Of a DNA stretch of 64,000 nucleotides, positions 39,647 to 48,687 are shown piece after piece (within the stretch, counting starts at the first letter, position 1; each line of letters begins with the position of its first letter). The notes under the pieces were generated by a model, which was given only the letters and a program-made list of their open reading frames with translations, made no database searches and was not told the origin of the DNA. The stretch covers positions 2,068,001 through 2,132,000 of the forward strand of contig NZ_SHKL01000001.1 of the NCBI RefSeq assembly GCF_004217185.1. The letters are read 5' to 3'. Both the position numbers and the translations under genes were made by a program. This DNA is from Pseudonocardia sediminis (lineage in GTDB: Bacteria > Actinomycetota > Actinomycetes > Mycobacteriales > Pseudonocardiaceae).

Positions 39647-39661
39647 GCTACCGTCGTCGGC

Positions 39662-40675
39662 GTGTTGAGAAGCGTCTCCGTCCTCGTCCTGCCCGAGCTC
39701 GCGGTGTTCGAGTTCGGTGTGCTGACCGAGGTCTTCGGTCTCGACCGCTCCGACGACGGCCTGCCGGTGTTCGACTTCAAGGTCTGCGGCCCGGAGGCCG
39801 GCGTCCCGATCACGACCGGCGGCGGCGTCGACGTGGTGCCCCGGTACGGCCTGGACGCCCTCGCCGGGGCGGACCTGGTCGCGATCGGGGCGACCGGGCT
39901 GCGGCACTACGACCCCGAGGTGCTCGACGCCGTGCGGTCCGCGGCGGCCGGCGGAGCGACGATGCTGTCGATCTGCAGCGGGGTCTTCGTACTGGGCGCG
40001 GCCGGCCTGCTGTCCGGGCGGCGGTGCACCGTGCACTGGAAGCACGCCCAGGAGCTGCGGGAGGCGCACCCGGAGGCGGTCGTGGAGGAGGACGCCCTCT
40101 TCGTCGACGACGGCGACATGATCACCGGCGCCGGGACCGCCGCGGGGATCGACGCCTGCCTGCACCTGGTGCGCCGCGAGATGGGCAGCGCCGTGGTCAA
40201 CGGCATCGCCCGGCGGATGGTCGTCCCGCCGCAGCGCGAGGGCGGGCAGCGCCAGTTCATCGAGCAGCCGGTCCCGGAGTGCGCGACGGACTCGTTGTCC
40301 TCGGTGCTGGAGTGGATGACCGAGAACCTGCAGGTCGACCACACGGTCGCGGCACTGGCGCGACGTGCGGCGATGTCCGAGCGCACGTTCGCCCGGCGGT
40401 TCACCGCCGAGACCGGGACGACGCCGCACCGCTGGCTCTCCCGCCAGCGCGTCCTGCACGCCCAGCACCTGCTGGAGGAGACCGACCTCGGGATGGACGC
40501 CGTCGCGCACCGGGCCGGGTTCGGTGGCGCGGCCCTGTTGCGCCACCACTTCCGACGCGCCGTGGGTGTGTCCCCGGCCGACTACCGGACCACGTTCCGC
40601 AGCCCGGGCCCCGCCTCCACCGACTCCACCGACTCCACCGGCGAGACGGTCACGGAGGACGCGGTCCCGGCCTGA
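39662..40675 (+). CDS. GlxA-family transcriptional regulator (DJ-1/PfpI domain plus AraC HTH)
   Basis: 337 aa, GTG start 7 nt after TACCGT (39649-39654). Residues 1-180 are a DJ-1/PfpI-like domain with the nucleophile-elbow ICSGVFVLGAAGLLSGRRCTVHW. Residues ~220-320 hold the paired helix-turn-helix of AraC (TVAALARRAAMSERTFARRFTAETG; GMDAVAHRAGFGGAALLRHHFRRAVG). Such regulators sense small amines or acids. A Ser/Thr/Asp repeat (STDSTDSTGET) forms the tail. The spaced inverted repeat just upstream is a plausible binding site. Confidence 0.93.
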   Translation: MLRSVSVLVLPELAVFEFGVLTEVFGLDRSDDGLPVFDFKVCGPEAGVPITTGGGVDVVPRYGLDALAGADLVAIGATGLRHYDPEVLDAVRSAAAGGATMLSICSGVFVLGAAGLLSGRRCTVHWKHAQELREAHPEAVVEEDALFVDDGDMITGAGTAAGIDACLHLVRREMGSAVVNGIARRMVVPPQREGGQRQFIEQPVPECATDSLSSVLEWMTENLQVDHTVAALARRAAMSERTFARRFTAETGTTPHRWLSRQRVLHAQHLLEETDLGMDAVAHRAGFGGAALLRHHFRRAVGVSPADYRTTFRSPGPASTDSTDSTGETVTEDAVPA

Positions 40676-40736
40676 GGCGGTGCGTGAGAGCCCGGTGAGG
40701 GAGAGCACGTCGCCCGGTGGACCACTGGGGACGGTC

Positions 40737-41669
40737 GTGTCGGACGATGATCCGATGGCCGCCACCACCGACCAGGACAGCCCGCACCGACCCTCGGTGT
40801 CGGACCGGATGCGGTACGCACCCGTCGAGAGCGGGCTCGGCATGCGCCCGGTCCGGGTCGACGGCGCCGGCATCGCCCTGCGTGCCCCGCTGACCGACGC
40901 CACGCGCGACACCGGCACCGGGCGGATCGCCCCGCTGCTGGTGGCGATGCTGGCCGACTCCGGGATCGGCTACCTCGTGTTCTCCGCCGCGAAGCTCGTC
41001 GCCGGGGCGCCGACCCTGGACCTGCGGATCGACCAGGTCGGGCCCGCGTCGCCGGAGGCGACGGCCGTCACCGCCGAGCTGACGCTGCTGCACCTCGACG
41101 ACGAGGTCGGGATCGGGCGGGCCGAGGTCCGCGACGACACCGGCACCCTCGTCGCGCACGCCGTCGCCACGATGGCGATCACCGCCGTCCCGGACCGCCC
41201 GGGCGGGCTGGCCACCGGTGCCGCCGCCCCGGCCGGCGGAGGGACCCGGGCCGGAGCGGGGGACCCGGACGACTTCCGCGCCCACGTCCTCCCGTTCGAC
41301 CCGGACCGCCTGCGCCCGGAGAACCTGACCACCGAGCCGGGCGACGACGGCGGACCCGAGGTCGTGTTCACGCCCGGGACGTCGGCGACGAACCTCAACG
41401 GCACCACCCACGGGGCGGTGCTGGCCGGTCTCGCCCAGGGTGCGCAGAGCGTGTTCCTGACCGGCCGGGGCCCTGTCGCCGGGAGTGGGCTCGCGCGCCC
41501 GCTGTCGGTCACCGTCGACTACCTGCGCCCGGCCCAGGTGGACGTGCCGCTGCGGGCTCGCACCGAACAGGTCCGTGACGGACGGCGGTTCTGGACGCTG
41601 CGCACGGAGCTGCTGCTGCCCGACGGACGGCCGGCGGCGCGGATCACCGGGAACGGGATCTGGACCTGA
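40737..41669 (+). CDS. Double-hotdog PaaI-like acyl-CoA thioesterase family protein
   Basis: 310 aa from the GTG at 40737; the ATG at 40755 is equally plausible. Two hotdog domains follow each other: residues ~45-150 with GRIAPLLVAMLADSGIGYLVF, and ~205-305 with NLNGTTHGAVLAGLAQGAQSVFL, each ending in a short-strand SVTVDYLRPA-type edge. The second matches the PaaI thioesterase N-x-x-G-x-x-HGG... pattern fairly well, the first is degenerate. Likely an acyl-CoA thioesterase or an acyl-CoA binder. A Gly/Ala-rich linker joins the halves. Confidence 0.8.
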   Translation: MSDDDPMAATTDQDSPHRPSVSDRMRYAPVESGLGMRPVRVDGAGIALRAPLTDATRDTGTGRIAPLLVAMLADSGIGYLVFSAAKLVAGAPTLDLRIDQVGPASPEATAVTAELTLLHLDDEVGIGRAEVRDDTGTLVAHAVATMAITAVPDRPGGLATGAAAPAGGGTRAGAGDPDDFRAHVLPFDPDRLRPENLTTEPGDDGGPEVVFTPGTSATNLNGTTHGAVLAGLAQGAQSVFLTGRGPVAGSGLARPLSVTVDYLRPAQVDVPLRARTEQVRDGRRFWTLRTELLLPDGRPAARITGNGIWT

Positions 41670-41747
41670 ACGGCACGTGATCGACGGTGTTAGCGTCGTC
41701 ACGAGGACGCCACCCACCACCACCGGGCGTCCCGTCGGAGGACGACG

Positions 41748-43115
41748 ATGACGCAGGCACCCCGGATCGCGGTGATCGGAGCGGGCCCGTCGGGGCTCTA
41801 CACCGCGGAGGCCCTGATCAAGGAGCACCCGGACGTCACGGTCGACGTGATCGACCGGCTCCCCGCGCCGTACGGACTGGTCCGCTACGGCGTCGCCCCG
41901 GACCACCTCAAGATGAAGTCGGTGATCCGCGCGCTGGTCACCACGTTCGACGACGCCGGCCGCGTCCGGTTCCTGGGCAACGTCCGGGTCGGCGAGGACG
42001 GCATCCCCGACGAGGTGCTGCGCGAGTACTACCACGCCGTCGTCTACGCCTCGGGCAGCTCGGTGGACCGCGAGCTCGGCGTCGAGGGCGAGGACCTCCC
42101 CGGCAACTTCGGCTCCGGCGCCTTCGTCAGCTGGTACTGCGGGCACCCGGACTTCACCGGTCTCGCCCCCGACCTGTCACGGCCCGGGGCGGTCGTGGTC
42201 GGTGCCGGCAACGTCGCCCTGGACGTGGCCCGGGTCCTGGCCCGACCGGCCGGCGACCTGGCCGGCACCGACGCCCACGACGAGGTCGTCGACACCCTGC
42301 GCGCCAGCGCGATCACCGACGTCCACGTGGTGATCCGCCGCGGCCCGCAGCACGTCAAGTTCACCCCGGCCGAGCTGCGTCAGATCGGGAAGCTGGACGA
42401 CGTCGAGGTCCTCGTGCACGACGACGGCGTGCTCGCCGCGGGCGTCGAGGAACCGGCCGAACGCCGGATGCGGCAGAACCTGGAGATGCTCACCGAGTGG
42501 GCGCAGAACCCGCCCGGCGCCGGCGGGAGCCGCCGGATCCACCTCCGCTTCCTGCGGTCCCCGGTGCGGGTCCTGGGGGAGGGGCACGCGGCCGGGATCG
42601 AGCTGGTGCACAACCGGCTCGACGCCGAGAAGGTCCGTGCCACCGACCGTCACGAGACGATCGAGGCCGGGCTCGTCGTCCGCGCCATCGGCTACGCCGG
42701 TGAGCCGATCGCCGGGCTGCCGTTCGACGCGGAGTCGGGCACCGTCCCCCACGAGGACGGCCGGGTGATGCTCGGGGACGAGCCCGTCCCCGGCAGCTAC
42801 GTCGCCGGCTGGATCAAGCGCGGCCCGACCGGCGTGATCGGCACGAACAAGGGCGACGGCGCGGAGACGGCCGCGTCGGTGCTGAGCGACCTGCCCCGCC
42901 TCGCCGCCCCGATCCACCCGGACCGCGACGCGATCCTGGACCGCCTGCCCGAGCACGGGATCGAGCCGGTCGACTGGGAGTCCTGGCTGCGCGTGGACGC
43001 CGAGGAGATCCGGCTCGGCGAGGAGCGCGGTGGCACCGAGCGGGTCAAGCTCGCCGAACGGGACGCCATGCTGGATGCGGCCCGGGGGCTGGGCGCGGCC
43101 GACGCCGCCCGGTGA
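41748..43115 (+). CDS. fprA: Ferredoxin/adrenodoxin-type NADP+ reductase, FprA-like
   Basis: 455 aa, ATG with a strong GGAGGACG ribosome site 6 nt upstream. The FAD site is AVIGAGPSGLYTAEAL; RLPAPYGLVRYGVAPDHLKMKSV and the NADP-binding VVGAGNVALDVARVL are hallmark FprA/adrenodoxin reductase sequences, as is GWIKRGPTGVIGTNKGD. It passes electrons from NADPH to ferredoxins that feed P450s, which would suit the P450 gene at 24.7 kb. It abuts the convergent ACT-like gene with no gap between the two stop codons. Confidence 0.95.
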   Translation: MTQAPRIAVIGAGPSGLYTAEALIKEHPDVTVDVIDRLPAPYGLVRYGVAPDHLKMKSVIRALVTTFDDAGRVRFLGNVRVGEDGIPDEVLREYYHAVVYASGSSVDRELGVEGEDLPGNFGSGAFVSWYCGHPDFTGLAPDLSRPGAVVVGAGNVALDVARVLARPAGDLAGTDAHDEVVDTLRASAITDVHVVIRRGPQHVKFTPAELRQIGKLDDVEVLVHDDGVLAAGVEEPAERRMRQNLEMLTEWAQNPPGAGGSRRIHLRFLRSPVRVLGEGHAAGIELVHNRLDAEKVRATDRHETIEAGLVVRAIGYAGEPIAGLPFDAESGTVPHEDGRVMLGDEPVPGSYVAGWIKRGPTGVIGTNKGDGAETAASVLSDLPRLAAPIHPDRDAILDRLPEHGIEPVDWESWLRVDAEEIRLGEERGGTERVKLAERDAMLDAARGLGAADAAR

Positions 43116-43409
43116 CTAGTACGGGTCGACCGCGATGACGCACGCCATGTCGAGCATGCGCTCGCCGAAGGCCTCGCACTCGGCGGGCGTGAGCGACATG
43201 GTGCAGGAGATCGAGCTGTAGGCGACACCGTCGCGGACATCGACCGAGAACTCGCTGAGCGACCGGCCGCAGGTCTGCAGCGCGGTGGCGACGGCCATGA
43301 CGCCGTCCATGCCGTCACGGGTGACGACGGTGTGCCGGCGCGGCATCCGGGTCGCGATGTCGGCGATGTCGGGGGAGAAGGTGATCGGGCGATCGGCGGT
43401 GATGCTCAT
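43116..43409 (-). CDS. Small ACT-like hypothetical protein
   Basis: 97 aa. After ~25 N-terminal residues, a beta-alpha-beta pattern (HTVVTRDGMDGVMAVATALQTCGRSLSEFSVDVRDGVAYSSISCTMSLTP) resembles an ACT regulatory domain such as that of acetolactate synthase small subunits, but there is no ilv gene near. GGAGCC lies upstream of the ATG. The start codon overlaps a stop codon in a frame of the apparently broken small gene just upstream. Assignment is by pattern only. Confidence 0.65.
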   Translation of the reverse strand: MSITADRPITFSPDIADIATRMPRRHTVVTRDGMDGVMAVATALQTCGRSLSEFSVDVRDGVAYSSISCTMSLTPAECEAFGERMLDMACVIAVDPY

Positions 43410-43574
43410 GATGATGGCTCCGTGCGTTGCGCGAGAGATGCGATGAACGCGAGCCAGGTCTCGATCAGGAGGGACGCCGGGTGGCGGCGTCGAGCGCGTC
43501 GGTGGCCTGGATCAGCCGACGCGCGAGGCTACTACCTCGGCGCGCGGAGCAGGGGTGTGCTCGACGGTGCGCAT
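43406..43574 (-). pseudogene. Possible frameshifted small gene upstream of the ACT-like gene
   Basis: TACGAT (43581-43586) lies 6 nt before an ATG at 43574, the local leaderless pattern. The frame begins MRTVEHTPAPRAEVVASR and stops after 20 codons. The next frame then reads ARRLIQATDALDAATRR, and the third reads SLLIETWLAFIASLAQR and ends in a TGA that overlaps the ATG of the ACT-like gene. Two single-base losses would explain it: together the pieces give a plausible helical protein of ~56 aa. Alternatives are a 20-aa leader peptide, sequencing errors or chance. Confidence 0.4.
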
Positions 43575-43680
43575 GTCTTGATCGTAGCAAGGCGGTGCGG
43601 CGCACGCCACACGGGACGCGCAGCACTTCTCGCCGAACGAGAAAACGGGCCGGGAGAACCTGCAACGGAGAGCCGGGAAC

Positions 43681-43720
43681 GCGAAGAGCCCCGCCGGAAC
43701 GTCCCGGCGGGGCTCTTCGC
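43681..43720. terminator. Terminator hairpin downstream of qcrB
   Basis: A perfect 17-bp inverted repeat (43681-43697 and 43704-43720) with a 6-nt loop lies 17 bp after the qcrB stop codon. It ends the ctaE-qcrCAB transcription unit on the minus strand and can also stop + strand readthrough. Confidence 0.9.
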
Positions 43721-43736
43721 GTCGTGCGTGTGATGC

Positions 43737-45416
43737 CTACTCGGTGGGCTCCTGCGGACGGCCGGCGTCCGGGCGTCCGGCGAGCTCACGGCGGTCCTCA
43801 CGGGCGGCGAGCTCCTGCTCGTGCAGCTCGTGACGGGCCCGCTCGAGCGCGACGGTCTCGTCGCTCGGGTCCGGCGTGAGGAGCGAGCCGGAGACCGGCG
43901 ACCCGGCCGAGCCGAGCTGGTTCATCCGCTTGGGCACCGAGGTGCCCTGGTACTCCAGCGGGATGGCGTGGCCGTGCGAGTCCACGCCGCCCAGGGGCTG
44001 GTGCACCTCGATGAACTCGCCGTGCGGCAGCCGGCGGATGATGCCGGTCTCGATGCCGTGCTCGAGCACCGCGCGGTCGGACTTCTGCAGGCCCAGGCAC
44101 CAGCGGTAGGTGACCCAGTAGGCCATCGGGGGCAGCACCAGCAGGCCGATGCGTCCGGCCCAGGTGGTCGCGTTCAGCGAGATGTAGAAGAAGTACGCGA
44201 CCCAGTCGTTGATCCCGCAGAGCACGAGCCAGACGTAGGTCGTGATGCCCATGACGCCGAGGGCGGTACGGACCGGCACGTCCCGCGGGCGCTGCAGCAG
44301 GTTGTGCAGCGCGTCGTCCTTGGTGAACCTGCGCTCGATCGCCGGATACATCGCGGCGATCACGAACAGGACCGGCAGGAACGCCGCGGTCGGGATGAAC
44401 GCGGACGGGATCGTGTACTCGCCGAACAGGTAGAACTCCCACGGCGGGAAGATCCGCGCCATGCCCTCGGAGAAGAGCATGTAGAAGTCCGGCTGCGAGC
44501 CGGCCGAGATGTGCGAGGCGTCGTACGGGCCGAGGTTCCAGATCGCGTTGATCTGGAACAGGCCGGCCATCATCGCGATGACGCCCGCGGTGACGGCGAA
44601 GAACGCGCCGCCCTTGGCCGCGAACACCGGGAGGATCCGGACGCCGACCACGTTGTTCTCGGTCCGGCCGGGGCCGGGGAACTGGGTGTGCTTCTGGTAC
44701 CAGACCAGGCCCAGGTGGGCCGCGATCAGCGCGAGGCTGATCCCGGGCAGCACCAGCACGTGGATGATGTAGAGCCGCGGGATGATCTCGGTGCCGGGGA
44801 ACTCGCCGCCGAACAGCGCCCAGTGCACCCAGGTGCCCATGACCGGGACGGTCAGCGTGATGCCCGAGGCGATCCGCAGGCCGACGCCGGAGAGCAGGTC
44901 GTCGGGCAGCGAGTAGCCCGAGAAGCCCTCGAAGACGCCCAGGAAGATCAGCAGGATGCCGATGATCCAGTTCGCCTCACGGGGCTTGCGGAACGCACCG
45001 GTGAAGTACACCCGCATCATGTGCACGATCATCGAGGCGATGAACAGCAGCGCCGCCCAGTGGTGCACCTGGCGGACGAACAGCCCGCCCCGGACCTCGA
45101 GCGAGATCTCCAGGGTCGACTCGTAGGCGCGCGACATGTGCACGCCGCGGAGGTTGTCGAACGGGCCGTTGTAGACGACCTCGGCCATCGACGGGTCGAA
45201 GAACAGCGCCAGGTAGGTGCCCGACAGCAGGATGATGATGAAGCTGTAGAGCGCGACCTCCCCGAGCATGAACGACCAGTGGGTCGGGAAGACCTTGTTG
45301 AACTGTTTACGCAGACCGGCGGCCGGGTGGTAACGCTGGTCCAGCTGGTCCAGGCCCTCGGCCGCCTTCGCCTCCAGCCCGCCGGAGGACGTCGTCTTCG
45401 TCGTGATCGCACTCAT
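43737..45416 (-). CDS. qcrB: Cytochrome bc1 complex cytochrome b subunit
   Basis: 559 aa. The N-terminal half carries the b-type heme core ([52 protein letters not shown]), and the quinol-site PPW appears as [12 protein letters not shown]. The actinobacterial C-terminal extension (~130 residues after the last helices) is present. It forms the membrane core of the menaquinol:cytochrome c oxidoreductase that joins cytochrome aa3 in a supercomplex. Its ATG overlaps the qcrA stop (ATGA). Confidence 0.97.
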   Translation of the reverse strand: MSAITTKTTSSGGLEAKAAEGLDQLDQRYHPAAGLRKQFNKVFPTHWSFMLGEVALYSFIIILLSGTYLALFFDPSMAEVVYNGPFDNLRGVHMSRAYESTLEISLEVRGGLFVRQVHHWAALLFIASMIVHMMRVYFTGAFRKPREANWIIGILLIFLGVFEGFSGYSLPDDLLSGVGLRIASGITLTVPVMGTWVHWALFGGEFPGTEIIPRLYIIHVLVLPGISLALIAAHLGLVWYQKHTQFPGPGRTENNVVGVRILPVFAAKGGAFFAVTAGVIAMMAGLFQINAIWNLGPYDASHISAGSQPDFYMLFSEGMARIFPPWEFYLFGEYTIPSAFIPTAAFLPVLFVIAAMYPAIERRFTKDDALHNLLQRPRDVPVRTALGVMGITTYVWLVLCGINDWVAYFFYISLNATTWAGRIGLLVLPPMAYWVTYRWCLGLQKSDRAVLEHGIETGIIRRLPHGEFIEVHQPLGGVDSHGHAIPLEYQGTSVPKRMNQLGSAGSPVSGSLLTPDPSDETVALERARHELHEQELAAREDRRELAGRPDAGRPQEPTE

Positions 45417-46549
45417 GTCGTCTTCTTCCGCTCCCAGAAGCCGGGGCCGACCGGCTCGATGAAGTCGCTTCGTGCCACGAAATAGCCCTGCGCGTCCACT
45501 GTAATCGGCAGTTGGGGGAGTGGGCGAGCAGCGGGACCGAACACCGGCTCCGCGTTCTCCGTGGCCAGGAACTGCGACTGGTGGCACGGGCAGAGGATCC
45601 GGTTGTCCTGCGCCTGGTACAGCGAGGTCGGGCAGCCCAGGTGGGTGCAGACCTTGGAGTAGGCGTAGTAGTCGCCGTAGTTGAAGTCCTCCTGGCCCGG
45701 GCGGACGTTGACCTGGGTTCCGGGACGCAGGCGGATCAGCATCACCGGGGCGTCGGAGGCGCGCTGCGCGTGCAGCAGCTCCTCCTCGTTGCCCCGCTCG
45801 GCCTCACGGAACGGGAACACCGTCTGCATCGAGCCGGGCTCCATGTCCTCGGGCCGGATCCGGGCGATCTCGGAGAGGATGCCGGTGTCGGTGCGCAGGT
45901 AGACCGTCTCGTCGCCCTCGGGGCGCCAGCCGGTGTGCCAGAGCGCCGCGTCGTCGCCGCCCTTCCACGGGTTGCGGACCAGCGGCCCGAGCGCGGCGAT
46001 GCCCAGGCCGAGACCGAAGATCCCGGCCGCGGCACCGGCGGTGCGCTGGATCAGCTTGCGGCGCCCGATGGTGGTGTCCTTGCCGGCGGCGGCGAGCTGG
46101 GCCATGACCGTGCGGCGGTCGACCTCGTCGGAGCTGCCGTCGTGGCGCTGCTGGACCGAGACCTCGTCCGGGAACAGCTTCTTCACGTACTGGATGACCG
46201 CGATGCCCAGTGCGAGCACGGCAAGGCCGAACGTGAAGCCGATGACCGGGGTGTAGAGCGAGTACTCGAAGTAGCCGGGCTGGTCCGGGGCCACGTACTC
46301 GTGCGGCCAGAACAGGAAGCCCAGGATGAACGCCAGCCCCGACAGCGCCGAGATGACGAACCAGAGGGCGACCGAGCGCTCGGCCCGCTTCTCCGCCCGG
46401 GTCCCCGGGATCGGGAACTTGGGCGCGTTGTGGACGACCTCGACCTCGTCGAGCTCACCGGCCAGGCGGGCCAGCTGCTCCGGCGTCATCCGGTCGAGCT
46501 CTTCGCTGGTGGGGCGTCCGCCGCCCCCCGTCGACTCGGTGGTGCTCAA
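45413..46549 (-). CDS. qcrA: Cytochrome bc1 complex Rieske iron-sulfur subunit
   Basis: 378 aa. Three N-terminal membrane helices ([39 protein letters not shown]; a later [15 protein letters not shown]) are typical of actinobacterial QcrA, followed by the 2Fe-2S domain with CTHLGC and CPCHQS around residues 300-325. It carries electrons from menaquinol to the QcrC hemes. The start is TTG at 46549, overlapping the qcrC TGA (TTGA); no ATG or GTG suits, so initiation probably depends on coupling. Confidence 0.96.
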   Translation of the reverse strand: MSTTESTGGGGRPTSEELDRMTPEQLARLAGELDEVEVVHNAPKFPIPGTRAEKRAERSVALWFVISALSGLAFILGFLFWPHEYVAPDQPGYFEYSLYTPVIGFTFGLAVLALGIAVIQYVKKLFPDEVSVQQRHDGSSDEVDRRTVMAQLAAAGKDTTIGRRKLIQRTAGAAAGIFGLGLGIAALGPLVRNPWKGGDDAALWHTGWRPEGDETVYLRTDTGILSEIARIRPEDMEPGSMQTVFPFREAERGNEEELLHAQRASDAPVMLIRLRPGTQVNVRPGQEDFNYGDYYAYSKVCTHLGCPTSLYQAQDNRILCPCHQSQFLATENAEPVFGPAARPLPQLPITVDAQGYFVARSDFIEPVGPGFWERKKTT

Positions 46550-47379
46550 CTCTTCGCTCCCAACCACATCGCGAACCCGATCAGGCCCGCCATGCCGACG
46601 ATGAACACGAGGATGCCCTCGGACGTCGGCCCGATGCCTCCGGCGGCGTACCCGCCGACGTTGTTGCCTCCGTCGGAGACGGACTTGACGTAGGCGATGA
46701 TGTCCTGCTTCTCCTGCGGCGTGAGCTGCTGGTCGGAGAAGCGCGGCATGTTCTGCGGGCCGCTGAGCATCGCGGTGTAGATCTGCTCCTCGCTCGCCGG
46801 GGCGAGCGCGGGCGCGTACTTGCCGGACGACAGCGCGCCGCCGACACCGGTGAAGTTGTGGCACGACGCGCAGTTGAGGCGGAACAGCTGGCCGCCGCGG
46901 CCCGGGTCGTCGCCGCGCAGTGCGGCACCGGTGACGGCCGGGGTCTGCGGGCCGCCGCCGTTGGCCTGGATGTAGGCCCCGAGCGCCTCGAGGTTCGCCT
47001 GGCCCTCGGGCTTGGCGGGGTCGAACTCCGGCAGCGGGTTCTTGCGCTCGGCCTGCGCCTCCTGGCGGGCCATCGGCATCCGGCCGGAGGACACCTGGAA
47101 GTAGACCGCCGCGTCGCCGACGCCGATCAGGCTGGGCCCGCGGTTCGTCACGCCCTGCAGGTTGGAGCCGTGGCAGGTGATGCAGGTGTTGTTGTAGAGC
47201 TCTTGGCCCTTGGCGATCAGGGCGGCGTCGGGCTGCGCGTTCGCGGTCTGTGGTTCCGGCGCGAACGCGGCGTAGGCGCCGCCGACCGCGAGCAGGGCCA
47301 CCCCCAGGGCGAGGATGCCGGCCATCCGGCGCCGCAGCTTGCCGTGCGGTCTGGTCTTGGTACTAGGACTCTCGGTCAT
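46546..47379 (-). CDS. qcrC: Cytochrome bc1 complex diheme cytochrome c subunit
   Basis: 277 aa. It has an N-terminal signal/anchor (residues 20-42), two c-type heme motifs C66ITCH and C170ASCH with later Met ligands, and a C-terminal membrane helix (ILVFIVGMAGLIGFAMWLG). The tandem heme layout is specific to actinobacteria, where QcrC passes electrons straight to cytochrome aa3 without a soluble cytochrome c. It is followed by qcrA through a TTGA overlap. Confidence 0.97.
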   Translation of the reverse strand: MTESPSTKTRPHGKLRRRMAGILALGVALLAVGGAYAAFAPEPQTANAQPDAALIAKGQELYNNTCITCHGSNLQGVTNRGPSLIGVGDAAVYFQVSSGRMPMARQEAQAERKNPLPEFDPAKPEGQANLEALGAYIQANGGGPQTPAVTGAALRGDDPGRGGQLFRLNCASCHNFTGVGGALSSGKYAPALAPASEEQIYTAMLSGPQNMPRFSDQQLTPQEKQDIIAYVKSVSDGGNNVGGYAAGGIGPTSEGILVFIVGMAGLIGFAMWLGAKS

Positions 47380-47449
47380 CGCGGGGGTCTTCCAACCTTC
47401 ACGGGTCGTGGCGGTCTGTCCGGGCCGGACGGGATCGGGTGCGCGTCAG

Positions 47450-48055
47450 CTACCGGATGAAGTAGATGACGGAGAACAGCCCGATCCAGACGACGTCGAC
47501 GAAGTGCCAGTAGTAGGACACGACGATCGCGGCCGTGGCCTGGGCCGGGGTGAACTTGCTCAGCTTGGTACGGATCAGCAGGTAGACGAAGGCGATGAGA
47601 CCGCCGACGACGTGCAGGCCGTGGAAGCCGGTGGCGAGGTAGAAGACGGTGCCGTAGGCACCGGACGGGATGGTCAGACCCTCCTCGATCAGGGTCCGGT
47701 ACTCGTTCGCCTGGCCGATCACGAAGATCGCGCCCATCACGAGGGTCACCACGTACCAGCGCCGCAGGCCGAACACGTCGCCGCGTTCGGCCGCGAACAC
47801 GCCGAACTGGCAGGTGAACGAGGACGCCACGAGGACGATCGTCACCACCAGGGCGTAGGGCACGTCGAGCTCGAACGGGGCCGGTGGCCACGTCTCGCCC
47901 GGAGGGTTCTGGGCCCGCGCGGTGAAGTACATCGCGAACAGCCCGGCGAAGAACATCAGCTCGCTGGAGAGCCAGACGATCGTGCCGATGCTGACCAGGT
48001 TGGGTCGGTTCAGCGAGTGGATCCGCGCGCTGATGTTCGGTGCCGCTGTCGTCAC
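47450..48055 (-). CDS. ctaE: Cytochrome c oxidase subunit III
   Basis: 201 aa with five predicted membrane helices. [15 protein letters not shown], the [13 protein letters not shown] loop, [19 protein letters not shown] and [21 protein letters not shown] are subunit III hallmarks. CATAAT lies 6 nt before the GTG, so the operon mRNA begins leaderless at this gene. It heads ctaE-qcrC-qcrA-qcrB, the actinobacterial order. Confidence 0.96.
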   Translation of the reverse strand: MTTAAPNISARIHSLNRPNLVSIGTIVWLSSELMFFAGLFAMYFTARAQNPPGETWPPAPFELDVPYALVVTIVLVASSFTCQFGVFAAERGDVFGLRRWYVVTLVMGAIFVIGQANEYRTLIEEGLTIPSGAYGTVFYLATGFHGLHVVGGLIAFVYLLIRTKLSKFTPAQATAAIVVSYYWHFVDVVWIGLFSVIYFIR

Positions 48056-48061
48056 CGGGGC

Positions 48062-48067
48062 ATTATG
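48062..48067 (-). promoter_or_regulatory. -10 element of the ctaE-qcrCAB operon
   Basis: CATAAT on the minus strand ends 6 nt before the GTG of ctaE, which places the transcript start at or within a base of the start codon. No clear -35 is visible. Confidence 0.6.
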
Positions 48068-48214
48068 ACCCCACGCGAACTTCTACAGCCTGTCGGGATA
48101 CCGATCGGTACGTCACGAGCGGCCGACGGTCCCCGTCGGCGGCACTCGTGTGAAGTCAACGTGTGATCCCGGGCGTGAGTTCCCGCCGGCGGTGAGCGCA
48201 CTAGTATTCCGCGC

Positions 48215-48679
48215 GTGGCGAGCGGAACGGCGGAACAGATCGGCGGCGGCGGAGCGGCCCCCCGATCGACGCGGACATCGACGGTGCTGGTCTACAGCCA
48301 CCGTCCGGAGGTGCGCGAGGGCATCGTCAACGCGGTCGGACGGCGGCCCGCGCCCGACGTCGGGCGGGTGACCTTCCTGGAGGCGGGTGGCGTGGCCGAG
48401 GTCCTGGCCGCGTGCGACGCCGGCGAGGTCGACCTCGCGATCCTCGACGGGGAGGCCCAGCCCACCGGCGGGATGGGGCTGGCCCGCCAGCTCCGGCACG
48501 AGATCGTGAAGGACTGCCCGCCGATGATCCTGACCGTGCGCCGCCGCGACGATCGCTGGCTGGCGACCTGGTCGCAGGCCGACGCGGTGCTGGTGCACCC
48601 GCTCGACCCGCTGGAGACCGCCGAGGTGGTCGCCCAGGTGCTGCGCGAGGCCCAGGCCCGCGCCGTCGTGCGCGGCTGA
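48215..48679 (+). CDS. Degenerate receiver-domain protein between ctaE and trpD
   Basis: 154 aa. Residues ~22-140 have a receiver-like alternation ([58 protein letters not shown]). An aspartate sits where the phosphoacceptor would be (ILDG), but the acidic pair after strand 1 and the lysine after strand 5 are missing, so phosphorylation is unlikely. TAGTAT (48202-48207) lies 7 nt before the GTG. A protein of this kind next to the respiratory and trpD genes is conserved in actinobacteria as far as I recall; its role is unknown. Confidence 0.82.
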   Translation: MASGTAEQIGGGGAAPRSTRTSTVLVYSHRPEVREGIVNAVGRRPAPDVGRVTFLEAGGVAEVLAACDAGEVDLAILDGEAQPTGGMGLARQLRHEIVKDCPPMILTVRRRDDRWLATWSQADAVLVHPLDPLETAEVVAQVLREAQARAVVRG

Positions 48680-48687
48680 GCCGGGGC

